Made by a program: the position numbers and the translations under genes
The notes under the pieces: generated by a model
The model's database searches: none
What the model was told of the DNA's origin: nothing
What the model saw: the letters and a program-made list of their open reading frames with translations, nothing else
NCBI GenBank assembly: GCA_964647545.1
Contig: CAZYHS010000010.1
Coordinates: 1 to 63,940, forward strand
Direction of reading: 5' to 3'
DNA: 63,940 nt
Source: CAZYHS01 sp964647545
GTDB lineage: Bacteria > UBA10199 > GCA-002796325 > 1-14-0-20-49-13
In this document: piece after piece, positions 33,472 to 40,949 of the stretch
How the letters are laid out: the number at the start of each line of letters is the position of its first letter
Position numbering within the stretch: the stretch's first letter is position 1

Positions 33472-33933
33472 ATGCAAAAATTAGATCACGAGAGCCTCGC
33501 CTTGATGATGGAGGCGGGCTATGTCTATGTCGGCATGCAGCGTTTTAAGGAGGCCAGAGGCGTCTTTGAAGGCGTTGCTGCACTTGCCCCCGAAAGCGAA
33601 ATTCCGCTAATTGCGCTAGGTTCGGTCGATTTTTGTCAGGCGAAATTTGCCTCTGCGATTCGCCACTACAAAAAGGCGCTTGAACTAGAGCCCGAAAGCC
33701 AGTTTGCCCGCGCTTACATGGGCGAAACCCTTCTTTTTATGGGAAAAAAGAAAGATGCGCTGGAGATGCTGAAAAGCGTGGCCGCCGCGGACCGCAAAGG
33801 CACGGCCGGCGCATTCGCCGCCTCTCTGCTCGATGCCGTTGAAAAGGGCTATACGCCCGAAGATCTTTCGAGTGTGAAAGAGGTAAAGGAACTCGAAAAG
33901 AGGCAGAAGTCGGCAGGGGGAAAGAAAAAATGA
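33472..33933 (+). CDS. TPR protein, possible SctG-like needle chaperone
   Basis: A 153-residue soluble protein with three to four TPR helix pairs (MMEAGYVYVGMQRFKEARGVFEGVAALAP, CQAKFASAIRHYKKALELEPES, RAYMGETLLFMGKKKDALEMLKSV). YscG/PscG needle chaperones are TPR-like proteins encoded right after the needle gene, as here. A short inverted repeat (AATTCC/GGAATT) follows the needle-like gene and precedes this one. It overlaps the start of sctJ by 4 bases (translational coupling). Assignment to SctG is by order and fold. Confidence 0.65.
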   Translation: MQKLDHESLALMMEAGYVYVGMQRFKEARGVFEGVAALAPESEIPLIALGSVDFCQAKFASAIRHYKKALELEPESQFARAYMGETLLFMGKKKDALEMLKSVAAADRKGTAGAFAASLLDAVEKGYTPEDLSSVKEVKELEKRQKSAGGKKK

Positions 33934-34838
33934 AAAAAATTCTGGTGCTACTTGCCATTCTTCTTGCGACGACGGCGTGTAAAAAGGTGGCGCTCTACCA
34001 CGATCTGACCGAGGAAGAGGCCAATGACATCATTGTCATTTTGCAAACCAACGACATTAGCGCCGAGAAGATCAAAGAGGTCAGGCAGAACGAAATCTTT
34101 TGGGTGATTCAGGTCGATCCCAAAAAACTTGCCGAATCCAGAAGTCTGCTGGTCGAACATAATCTTCCCAGAAAACGCGAGCTAGGTCTATCCGGAGTTT
34201 ATAAAGAGAAGGGGCTAATTCCAACCCCCGACGAACAGAAGGCGCGCTTTTTGCTTGCCCTAAAGGGCGAAATCATAAATTCGCTGCTCAAAATTCCGGA
34301 GGTCGTTGAGGCCGATGTGGTCCTCAATATCCCAACTGCAGACGAATTCGTTTCTCCCGGAGCCAAAGAAAAGCGTCCGACGGCATCGGTTGTGATCATG
34401 GCCCGTCCGTCTCGTACCGGAGTTGAGTCGTTCACAGAAGCCAAGATCCAGCAGTTTGTTGCAAACTCTGTCGAGAATCTTAATCCGCGCGATGTTTCCG
34501 TCATCATCACTTATGTCGGTTCGCCAAAAAGCGGCATTATGCCCGGCCAGTCGCTTATTCTCCCTAGCGCCGTTGAGCAGCCAAGACTTGAAAGGCCGGC
34601 AAATGACCCTGTGACGCGAATTGCAGGGCTTGAGGTTGTCGGCCAAAGCAAATCCAAGATCAAGATCTACATGGCGATCTTCTTTATTATTCTTGCCGTT
34701 CTGGCGATCGCTCTTGTCGTCACAGTCATTAAGACCAGCCGCATGCGCAGCGATATGCAGTCGCGCGGCGGAGATAATAAAAAACTGGTTGAGGGGCGTT
34801 TGGTTGACGACCAAAAACGCTTGGGCGACGGAAATTAA
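33930..34838 (+). CDS. sctJ: T3SS inner-ring lipoprotein SctJ
   Basis: A 302-residue YscJ/PrgK-family protein forming the inner ring of the secretion basal body. A signal peptide with cysteine after LATTA (residue 17) marks it as a lipoprotein, which separates it from the larger flagellar FliF. Family blocks are visible: YHDLTEEEANDIIVILQTNDISAEK, FLLALKGEIINSLLKIPEVVEADVVLNIP, SVVIMAR and the second-domain IQQFVANSVENLNPRDVSVIITY. A C-terminal transmembrane helix lies near residues 245-270. This gene is the clearest evidence that the system is non-flagellar. It overlaps the preceding TPR gene. Confidence 0.93.
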   Translation: MKKILVLLAILLATTACKKVALYHDLTEEEANDIIVILQTNDISAEKIKEVRQNEIFWVIQVDPKKLAESRSLLVEHNLPRKRELGLSGVYKEKGLIPTPDEQKARFLLALKGEIINSLLKIPEVVEADVVLNIPTADEFVSPGAKEKRPTASVVIMARPSRTGVESFTEAKIQQFVANSVENLNPRDVSVIITYVGSPKSGIMPGQSLILPSAVEQPRLERPANDPVTRIAGLEVVGQSKSKIKIYMAIFFIILAVLAIALVVTVIKTSRMRSDMQSRGGDNKKLVEGRLVDDQKRLGDGN

Positions 34839-34844
34839 CGACAC

Positions 34845-34873
34845 GCAACTTTTGGGGTCGGTCCTGCCGATAA
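34845..34873 (+). promoter_or_regulatory. Sigma-28-type promoter before an unknown T3SS gene
   Basis: GCAACTT (34845-34851), 14 bases, GCCGATAA (34866-34873), the same boxes and spacing as at 32802-32830. GGAAGG and the ATG at 34893 follow. It overlaps the very end of the region after sctJ. Confidence 0.66.
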
Positions 34874-34892
34874 CTATATCGGAAGGTAAATT

Positions 34893-35327
34893 ATGAACTT
34901 TTCACCTATCAAACCCGACGTAGTAAAATATGAAATGCGGATGGTCTCCGGCGACAATCCTTTTGCCGAAAAGCAAAAGACCCCCGGGGCGTTCGGCCGT
35001 TTTCTATCGGGTGTCGGCAAGTTTTTCGGTTCGGTTTCGCTCCCGCTTTCATTTGTATTTCCGCCGGCGGCGATCGCCGCAGCCGGCATGTACGGCGTCG
35101 GCACCATTGGAGACCAGATGCAGAGCCGCGCATATATGAAAGCCGCGCAACAGCAGCAACAGGGGGCGCTCCCAGTCTCTTACCCGGGGCTTGACCTTTC
35201 GCCGACCGCTTCGAACTTTCAGATGTCGGGAGGGCCGATTCAGCCCCTTTCGGCAAAACAGGAAGCGGTTATGGATGTGTTATTTGCCAGAAACGACATG
35301 ATGCTCGATTCTGCGCACAGAGTTTAA
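34893..35327 (+). CDS. Unknown T3SS-island protein with hydrophobic segment
   Basis: A 144-residue protein, no Sec signal. Residues 45-75 are hydrophobic (FGSVSLPLSFVFPPAAIAAAG), followed by a Gln/Ala stretch (KAAQQQQQGAL) and a helical C-terminus (LSAKQEAVMDVLFARNDMMLDS). Expressed from its own sigma-28-type promoter between sctJ and the sigma-28 gene. A secreted early substrate or a small membrane part of the machine is possible; I recognise no family. Confidence 0.6.
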   Translation: MNFSPIKPDVVKYEMRMVSGDNPFAEKQKTPGAFGRFLSGVGKFFGSVSLPLSFVFPPAAIAAAGMYGVGTIGDQMQSRAYMKAAQQQQQGALPVSYPGLDLSPTASNFQMSGGPIQPLSAKQEAVMDVLFARNDMMLDSAHRV

Positions 35328-35333
35328 AATCAA

Positions 35334-35726
35334 ATGACGGTAATAAAGATAAATAGGCCGGTCGAACCTCTCACTCCTCAGCAGATCGCGCAAAAGGTCG
35401 CAAAGGACGGGCTGCGCGGCGCGGTCGAGCAGGCTATCAGCAGGTCCGGCGACGATTATCGTTCACAATTTAAAAAGATGCTTGAGTCCAAGCGTCCCGC
35501 AACCCCTCAGGGGACGCAGCGTTTTCGGGCAGGTGCGGCAGATTCGGAGGCTTTTCTCGAGCAGGTCTATCAGCATCTCCCTCCGTTCTTTAAAAGAATG
35601 GTCGATGACGCCGTCGAAGAGCAAGCTAAGCTGCACAATTTAAACGATTCCCAGCGACGCGAGCTTGCGCTTGAGCTTGCAAACGTTATTGATTCCGAGT
35701 TGCGTCTCAAAGGTAAGTTCGCCTGA
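35334..35726 (+). CDS. Unknown T3SS-island protein
   Basis: A 130-residue soluble, mostly helical protein (LTPQQIAQKVAKDGLRGAVEQAISR; FLEQVYQHLPPFFKRMVDDAVEEQAKLHNL; RRELALELANVIDSEL). It starts 6 bases after the preceding gene and is followed by a spacer with a sigma-54 promoter. No family recognised. Its size and position would suit a chaperone or regulator of the preceding protein, but that is only inference. Confidence 0.6.
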   Translation: MTVIKINRPVEPLTPQQIAQKVAKDGLRGAVEQAISRSGDDYRSQFKKMLESKRPATPQGTQRFRAGAADSEAFLEQVYQHLPPFFKRMVDDAVEEQAKLHNLNDSQRRELALELANVIDSELRLKGKFA

Positions 35727-35924
35727 GTCCTTTTGTAAATTCCGATCAATTCTTCGATTCTCTTTCGCGGTAAATTTGTCCGTATTTTTGATGACTTAAC
35801 TCCTCAAAGCAAAACGTATTACAAGACACGAGCTTTATTCTTCACCAACGCTCATTACTCATAACTAGCTGATATTGTTGGCTAAATTACAATAATTTTC
35901 ACCACCTTGAAAAACTTAACTTCT

Positions 35925-35940
35925 TGGCATGCTTTCTGCA
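35925..35940 (+). promoter_or_regulatory. Sigma-54 promoter before the sigma-28-type gene
   Basis: TGGCATGCTTTCTGCA, 14 of 16 positions matching TGGCACGNNNNTTGCA, GG and GC 12 bases apart, in an AT-rich 240-base spacer that holds no gene. The sigma-factor start is 27 bases downstream. Confidence 0.75.
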
Positions 35941-35966
35941 ATTGAACCGGCCGGGGGTAAGTACCT

Positions 35967-36821
35967 ATGGCAAAGTCAGCTCTAAAGTTAAAAAAAGAAA
36001 TGCTAGCTCAAGAGGTCATAAAAAAGCGTGCGCTAGCTGCCAAAAAGGCTGCGGCTTCGAGGCTTGCTCGAAAGAAAGAAGAGGAAGCCAATCGCAAGTA
36101 CAACCTTTTGGTGGAGCAGTACATGCCTTATGCCACATCGATTGCCAATCGTGTGGTCAAATCTCTTTCGCTGACAAATGAATACGACGACATTTTGTGC
36201 GCGGCGCGACTGGGGCTTATCGAAGCTTCGAAGCGTTTCGACGAAAAGCAGAACGTCGATTTCAGGACCTTTGCCTATTATCGTATCAAAGGGGCCATCT
36301 ACGACGGCCTTCGCAAGTCGGGCTGGCTTCCAAGAAGTATCTATTCCAAATTGAAATTTGAAGAGGCGTCGAACGACTACTTGCAGTTCGTTTCGGAAAG
36401 CGGCGTTACGCCGGTGCCGAAGGACGCGTCAAAAGCCAACGAAGTTTACAACACGGTCAATACTCTGGCGTCGATCTACGTTATTTCTCTCGATGCCAAC
36501 GAAGATATCGATATCGAAGATGAGTCGCAGGAAAATCTGGAAAAGCGGGCCGAGTTTCATCAGATCCGCGCCCACATGAGGGAGGCCATCACCAGCCTTC
36601 CGGTCAAAGAAAAGCAGCTCATCATGATGTACTATTTTCAAAATAAAACTCTGGAGGAGGCGGGAGAGAAGCTGGGGCTGTCAAAGTCATGGGTCTCCAG
36701 ACTGCACGCCAGAGCTATGGAGCTGTTGCTAAAGCGTATTAAGGGCCTTGCCGCAAAGGGCGACGGCGCAAAAATCGACGACAGCAATAAAAATGCAATT
36801 TCAGAAGGGGTGGAGGAGTAA
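35967..36821 (+). CDS. Sigma-28 (FliA/WhiG-type) RNA polymerase sigma factor
   Basis: A 284-residue alternative sigma factor. After a Lys/Ala-rich N-terminus (residues 5-45), region 2 is clear (YMPYATSIANRVVKS, EYDDILCAARLGLIEASKRFDE, FRTFAYYRIKGAIYDGLRKSGWLPRS), and region 4 has the helix-turn-helix LEEAGEKLGLSKSWVSRLHARAMELL. The GAIYDGLRKSGWLPRS segment is characteristic of FliA/WhiG. No flagellar structural genes are nearby, so it probably serves the T3SS island; the GCCGATAA boxes are its likely targets. It is itself preceded by a sigma-54 promoter, giving a two-step cascade. The SctI-like gene follows after 2 bases. Confidence 0.9.
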   Translation: MAKSALKLKKEMLAQEVIKKRALAAKKAAASRLARKKEEEANRKYNLLVEQYMPYATSIANRVVKSLSLTNEYDDILCAARLGLIEASKRFDEKQNVDFRTFAYYRIKGAIYDGLRKSGWLPRSIYSKLKFEEASNDYLQFVSESGVTPVPKDASKANEVYNTVNTLASIYVISLDANEDIDIEDESQENLEKRAEFHQIRAHMREAITSLPVKEKQLIMMYYFQNKTLEEAGEKLGLSKSWVSRLHARAMELLLKRIKGLAAKGDGAKIDDSNKNAISEGVEE

Positions 36822-36823
36822 CT

Positions 36824-37315
36824 ATGGAAGCGATCTACAGCAAAGTTACCAGCGCGGCGATCGACGAACTTGCAAAAAGTTCGGCGAAAGAGACCGCAGG
36901 TGCGGCCGGCGGAGATTCTCCGTTCAAGACGATGCTGTCTGAGATGGACAACTCCGGCGAAGAGATGGTCAAGATGCTCGGGATAACTCCCGACGCGTCG
37001 ATATCGACATCGAAGATCGAAACGATGTCGGCCGCCGATATTAAAATCAATGTTGCAGAAATGCAGGTGGGCCTTGAAAAGCCTAAAGGCATCGACAAGG
37101 TCGTCGATATGCTCAGCGACGTGAACAAGGGGCAGATGCAGATGGACAATCTGGTCAACGAAATTCTCTACAGCGGAAAGCGCTTCTCAAATCAGGAACT
37201 TTTGGCTATGCAGGCCCACGTTTTCCATTTTGCTCAGATGACCGAACTGACCGTTAAGGTCGTCGATCAGGGATTGGGATCTGTCAAACAGCTCTACGGT
37301 CAGCAATTCTCGTGA
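36824..37315 (+). CDS. SctI-like inner-rod protein
   Basis: A 163-residue protein without signal peptide. Its last 50 residues (NQELLAMQAHVFHFAQMTEL, then TVKVVDQGLGSVKQLYGQQ) match the C-terminal pattern of YscI/HrpB/PrgJ inner-rod proteins: LLxxQ, an aromatic helix, TEL-xxKV and a final Q-rich turn. The N-terminal 100 residues are acidic and Met/Ser-rich and longer than usual for SctI (about 115 residues). It should link the SctJ/SctR channel to the needle. The start at 36824 follows GGAGGAG that overlaps the end of the sigma gene. Confidence 0.72.
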   Translation: MEAIYSKVTSAAIDELAKSSAKETAGAAGGDSPFKTMLSEMDNSGEEMVKMLGITPDASISTSKIETMSAADIKINVAEMQVGLEKPKGIDKVVDMLSDVNKGQMQMDNLVNEILYSGKRFSNQELLAMQAHVFHFAQMTELTVKVVDQGLGSVKQLYGQQFS

Positions 37316-37366
37316 TGATGCGCGCAGGACGAAGCTAAACGAAAAGTTAAACGGAGCCGACAAACA

Positions 37367-38284
37367 ATGCACGAAGCCGGAAACATAAGAATTGAAACAG
37401 TCAAAAAGCTTGTAGCGGCTTTTTCGGCGAACGACGTTGCAAAGTTCGGTCCGCTGTCCGAAGAGCAAGATTACACCGCAACAACGCGCGCCGGTCGTGC
37501 CGAGATAATCAACGATATTAAAGAATCGATGCGGGTTGACGGTGAGGAAGTTTCGAACCTCGGAGATATTCACCCCGCGTGGCTTGTCAAGGCGCTTGAA
37601 AACGAATCGCCTAAAATAATCGGCATTATTTTGAGATGGCTTCCGTCAAGACATGTCCGCTATATTCTGGAGCATCTCCCTAAAAAAGTGAAGATGTCGC
37701 TGCCGAAGCTGGTGGAATCGTTTGCGGTGCCGACACCCGTCATCAAGCTCATTAAGACCAATTTTGAAAAGAAGTTCGCCATCGACCCTTCGATATCGGC
37801 TGGTGAAGCAACCGGTTTTGAAGATATAGCCAGACTTAAAGCCGCTTCCCTCGAGAGATTCTTTCGTGACCTCGGCTTGCAAGAGCTCGCTATGGCGTTT
37901 CACAATGTTGAGTCCGAAGCTCTCAAGCTTCTTTTGAACCGCATGTCGTTTCAGTCGGCAAGAATGTTGCAGCAGCGGATTAATGACCTTTCGGATGTGG
38001 ACAAACCGATGTTGCGGGACGCAATGTACACGGTCCTCGAAGTGGCTCTCGACCAAGAGGACATTGACAGGCTTTTGCTAGAAGTGGGGTTTGCCTCGAT
38101 CTCCAAGGCGATGCCGGATCTTTCAATGCTCGAACAGATCCAGCTTAAATTGGAGCCTCCAGCGGCGTATCTTCTAAAAAGATATGTCGATCAGTATGCC
38201 GGAAAGGGAATGCTCGCCAAGGACCGCCAGCAGATGGCGATGAGCCGTGTCGCGCTTCTTGCTTCAGCCGGCGAAATTGAGTAA
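37367..38284 (+). CDS. FliG-like protein in the SctK position
   Basis: A 305-residue cytoplasmic protein. Residues 60-130 resemble the FliG middle domain (HPAWLVKALENESPKIIGII, LRWLPSRHVRYILEHLPKK), and residues 160-235 the FliG C-terminal domain (FFRDLGLQELAMAFHNVESE, LLLNRMSFQSARMLQQRIND, then a late MLRDAMYTVLEVALDQ helix). The charged torque helix of true FliG is not evident. FliG couples the flagellar ring to the C-ring; in injectisomes SctK fills that place and shows little sequence similarity. Encoded immediately before SctL and SctN, as yscK is. Likely a cytoplasmic-ring adaptor. Confidence 0.72.
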   Translation: MHEAGNIRIETVKKLVAAFSANDVAKFGPLSEEQDYTATTRAGRAEIINDIKESMRVDGEEVSNLGDIHPAWLVKALENESPKIIGIILRWLPSRHVRYILEHLPKKVKMSLPKLVESFAVPTPVIKLIKTNFEKKFAIDPSISAGEATGFEDIARLKAASLERFFRDLGLQELAMAFHNVESEALKLLLNRMSFQSARMLQQRINDLSDVDKPMLRDAMYTVLEVALDQEDIDRLLLEVGFASISKAMPDLSMLEQIQLKLEPPAAYLLKRYVDQYAGKGMLAKDRQQMAMSRVALLASAGEIE

Positions 38285-38365
38285 AAATAGGTTTACACTC
38301 GGTCGAATACAGTTTAAATTATCCGCCTCGTGGGGCGTTTTTTGCACGAGTGTTCAAGGGACCAC

Positions 38366-39028
38366 ATGAAGATAATCAAGAAAAATGAATCTACAGGGCA
38401 AACGCCGGTTAAAAAAGTTTCTATCGATCAGATAGTTCCGGAAGAGAACAGCGGCGTCCTCAGCAAGGGAGTTATCGAGGCAAAAGACCGCGGCCAGAAG
38501 ATTCTCGACGCGGCATATGCCGAGGCCGAACGGATGAAACGCGAAGCATCGGCGCTAAAAGCGAAGATCGCATCCGAAATGGAGGCCGCCAAACATAACG
38601 GTTTTGAACAGGGGCGCGCTGAAGGGCTGGGTTCGGTAACCGAAATGGCCACCTCTCTCATGCTCGTGAAGGAAAAATTTTACGCCGACGCCGAGCCCGA
38701 GATCATCAAGCTGGTGATGACGATCGCGGAGAAGGTGGTCGGCAAAATGGTGCGCGAAAACGACGACAGCATTAGAAGCATCGTCAGGCAGGCGCTAGAA
38801 TCGGCGATCGGCGAAAGAATTACAGTCAGATTAAACCCCGAGGATTACGCCGTGGTCGCTGCCGACGAAATGGAGTTTCGCGATATTCTCGACAGAACAA
38901 AGCGCATTTCATTTAAAGAGGACGAAACCGTCGGCAAGGGGGGCTGCATCGTGGAGACCGAAGTCGGAACCATCGACGCCCAGCTTGAGACGCAGCTTAA
39001 AGCCATCAAGAAAGCGCTGCAAATTTAG
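38366..39028 (+). CDS. sctL: T3SS stator protein SctL (FliH-like)
   Basis: From the ATG at 38366 about 220 residues. The central helix (GQKILDAAYAEAERMKREASALKAKIASEMEAAK) and EQGRAEGLGSVTEMA are typical of FliH/YscL, and the C-terminal half carries the HrpE/YscL/FliH domain (EIIKLVMTIAEKVVGKMVREN, VRLNPEDYAVV, GGCIVETEVGTIDAQLETQL). SctL dimers connect the ATPase to the cytoplasmic ring. The upstream start at 38330 is possible but lacks a good ribosome site. Two bases from sctN. Confidence 0.88.
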   Translation: MKIIKKNESTGQTPVKKVSIDQIVPEENSGVLSKGVIEAKDRGQKILDAAYAEAERMKREASALKAKIASEMEAAKHNGFEQGRAEGLGSVTEMATSLMLVKEKFYADAEPEIIKLVMTIAEKVVGKMVRENDDSIRSIVRQALESAIGERITVRLNPEDYAVVAADEMEFRDILDRTKRISFKEDETVGKGGCIVETEVGTIDAQLETQLKAIKKALQI

Positions 39029-39030
39029 AT

Positions 39031-40413
39031 ATGACCCAAAAAGGCAAAATAAAACAGAGCGCGGAAACCCAGCGCGACACAAACGGCCTCGAAGTTCCAA
39101 AGGTCGATTTTCACAAATATCAGCACAATCTGGCGGCGGTATCGACCTACAGCATCAAGGGCAAGGTCACCGAACTGACCGGCCTTGTCATAAAAGCCGT
39201 AGTGCCGGGGGCAAGGGTCGGCGAACTTTGCTTTATCGAACCTTATCAGAACAAACATCCCATCAAAGCCGAGGTTGTCGGATTTCGCGACAACGAAGTT
39301 TTGCTTATGCCTCTTGGCGATATTGAAGGAATCGGACTTGGCAACGATGTGACCCCGACCGGCGGCTATCTGAGCGTGCGCGTCGGTGACGGTCTGCTCG
39401 GCAGAGTTATCGACGGACTTGGCGAGCCGCTCGATTTCGAGCAGAACGGCCCGCTCGATTGCAAAGAAGAATATCCGGTCATGACAAATCCGCCTGCCGC
39501 TATGAAGCGCCGGAGAGTTACGCGTCCGATTTCAGTCGGCGTGCGTGCGATCGACGGCATGCTTACCTGCGGCGAAGGCCAACGTATCGGCTTTTTTGCT
39601 GCGGCCGGCGTCGGCAAATCGACGCTTATCGGTATGATCGCGCGCAATACCGAGGCAGAAATTAACGTCATCTGTCTGGTCGGCGAGCGTGGTCGCGAAG
39701 TGCGCGACTTTATCGAACGTGATTTGGGCAAAGAGGGTTTGAGCCGCTCGGTCGTTGTCGTTTCGACATCCGACCAGCCGGCCCTTGTCAGAATGAAAGC
39801 TGCTTACGTCGCGACGGCTATCGCCGAATATTTCCGCGACCGCGGCAAAAGAGTTCTGTTGATGATGGATTCGGTCACCCGTTTTGCGCGTGCTTTGCGC
39901 GAAGTCGGGCTTGCGATCGGCGAACCTCCGGCCCGTCAGGGTTACACGCCGTCTGTCTTTTCGACACTCCCTCGCTTGCTTGAGAGATCAGGCAACTCCG
40001 ACAAGGGTTCTATCACCGCGTTTTACACGGTGCTTGTCGCAGGCGACGACATGAACGAACCGGTCGCCGACGAAACCCGTTCGATTCTCGACGGCCACAT
40101 CGTTTTGTCGCGAGCGATGGCGGCGAGAAATCACTATCCGGCCATCGACATCAGCGAGAGCGTGTCGCGCGTCATGGACGAGATAGTCGATGAAGATCAC
40201 AAGGACGCGGCGCGCAAGGTTCGTGAGATAATCGCGAACTACGAAAAAGAGCGCGACCTTATTTTGATCGGCGCCTACGAAGAGGGGAGCGACCCGAAGG
40301 TCGATTACGCGATCGAAAAGATCGAAGAAGTAAATAATTTCCTCAAACAGCGCGTCGACGAAGGTTTTACTTTTGAAGAATCGGTCGATTTCCTTAAAGC
40401 AATGTTCGAATGA
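39031..40413 (+). CDS. sctN: T3SS export ATPase SctN
   Basis: A 460-residue FliI/YscN-type ATPase, hexameric, which unfolds and feeds substrates to the export gate. Walker A is GVGKSTLIGMIARN near residue 190, Walker B VLLMMDSVTRFARALREVGLA, with GEPPARQGYTPSVFSTLPRLLERSG, the T3SS ATPase hallmark. The N-terminal 45 residues are variable. It belongs to the core operon between SctL and SctO. Confidence 0.97.
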   Translation: MTQKGKIKQSAETQRDTNGLEVPKVDFHKYQHNLAAVSTYSIKGKVTELTGLVIKAVVPGARVGELCFIEPYQNKHPIKAEVVGFRDNEVLLMPLGDIEGIGLGNDVTPTGGYLSVRVGDGLLGRVIDGLGEPLDFEQNGPLDCKEEYPVMTNPPAAMKRRRVTRPISVGVRAIDGMLTCGEGQRIGFFAAAGVGKSTLIGMIARNTEAEINVICLVGERGREVRDFIERDLGKEGLSRSVVVVSTSDQPALVRMKAAYVATAIAEYFRDRGKRVLLMMDSVTRFARALREVGLAIGEPPARQGYTPSVFSTLPRLLERSGNSDKGSITAFYTVLVAGDDMNEPVADETRSILDGHIVLSRAMAARNHYPAIDISESVSRVMDEIVDEDHKDAARKVREIIANYEKERDLILIGAYEEGSDPKVDYAIEKIEEVNNFLKQRVDEGFTFEESVDFLKAMFE

Positions 40414-40424
40414 TCAGCTGAGAT

Positions 40425-40940
40425 ATGGCTAAAGAAAGATACAGGCTTCAGGCGCTTCTAGTCATTAAAGAGCGCGAAAAGAATCGCGCCGCAGAGGTGC
40501 TGGCGCGCTCTATCAAGGCGCTGCACGAGGCCCGCGAGAAAGAGAAAAAGCTCGTCAAAGAGCGCGACGAAATAATTGAAAGATGGCACGAAGCCCGCAA
40601 CGAGATGCGCAGGAGAATGGACTGCGGCGCCGTTATTAAACAGGGCAATGTGCATGTCAACTTCATGCGAAAGCTGAAAGAGGACGAGGAAAAGAAGAAC
40701 AAGGAGATCGAGGAACAGCGCGAAATAATCGCCGAGTGCGAAGATAAGGTCGCAAGAGCAAGGCGTGACTATATCGATGCGGCCAAAGAACATCAGGTGA
40801 TGATAAAGCACAAAGACCTTTGGAAGAAAAAGCTGGCCGCCGAACTTACACGCAAAGAGGAGCTTGAGTTCGACGAGCTCGGCAATACGATTCACCATCT
40901 TAGAAAATGGAAGGGCGAAAAGAGCAATTTTACGATGTAA
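40425..40940 (+). CDS. SctO/FliJ-like coiled-coil stalk
   Basis: A 171-residue protein that is almost all Lys/Glu/Arg-rich helix (LLVIKEREKNRAAEVLARSI, REKEKKLVKERDEI, EDKVARARRDYIDAAKEHQVMIKHKDLWKKKLAAEL), the layout of FliJ and YscO, which sit in the ATPase ring as a central stalk. Sequence identity in this family is low, so the call rests on order (after sctN) and fold. Confidence 0.8.
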   Translation: MAKERYRLQALLVIKEREKNRAAEVLARSIKALHEAREKEKKLVKERDEIIERWHEARNEMRRRMDCGAVIKQGNVHVNFMRKLKEDEEKKNKEIEEQREIIAECEDKVARARRDYIDAAKEHQVMIKHKDLWKKKLAAELTRKEELEFDELGNTIHHLRKWKGEKSNFTM

Positions 40941-40949
40941 GAGGTGCCT

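Noticed and set aside
37356..37363. GCCGACAA before the FliG-like gene as a sigma-28 -10 box
   Set aside because: It is one base off consensus and only 3 bases before the start codon, so no leader would be possible.
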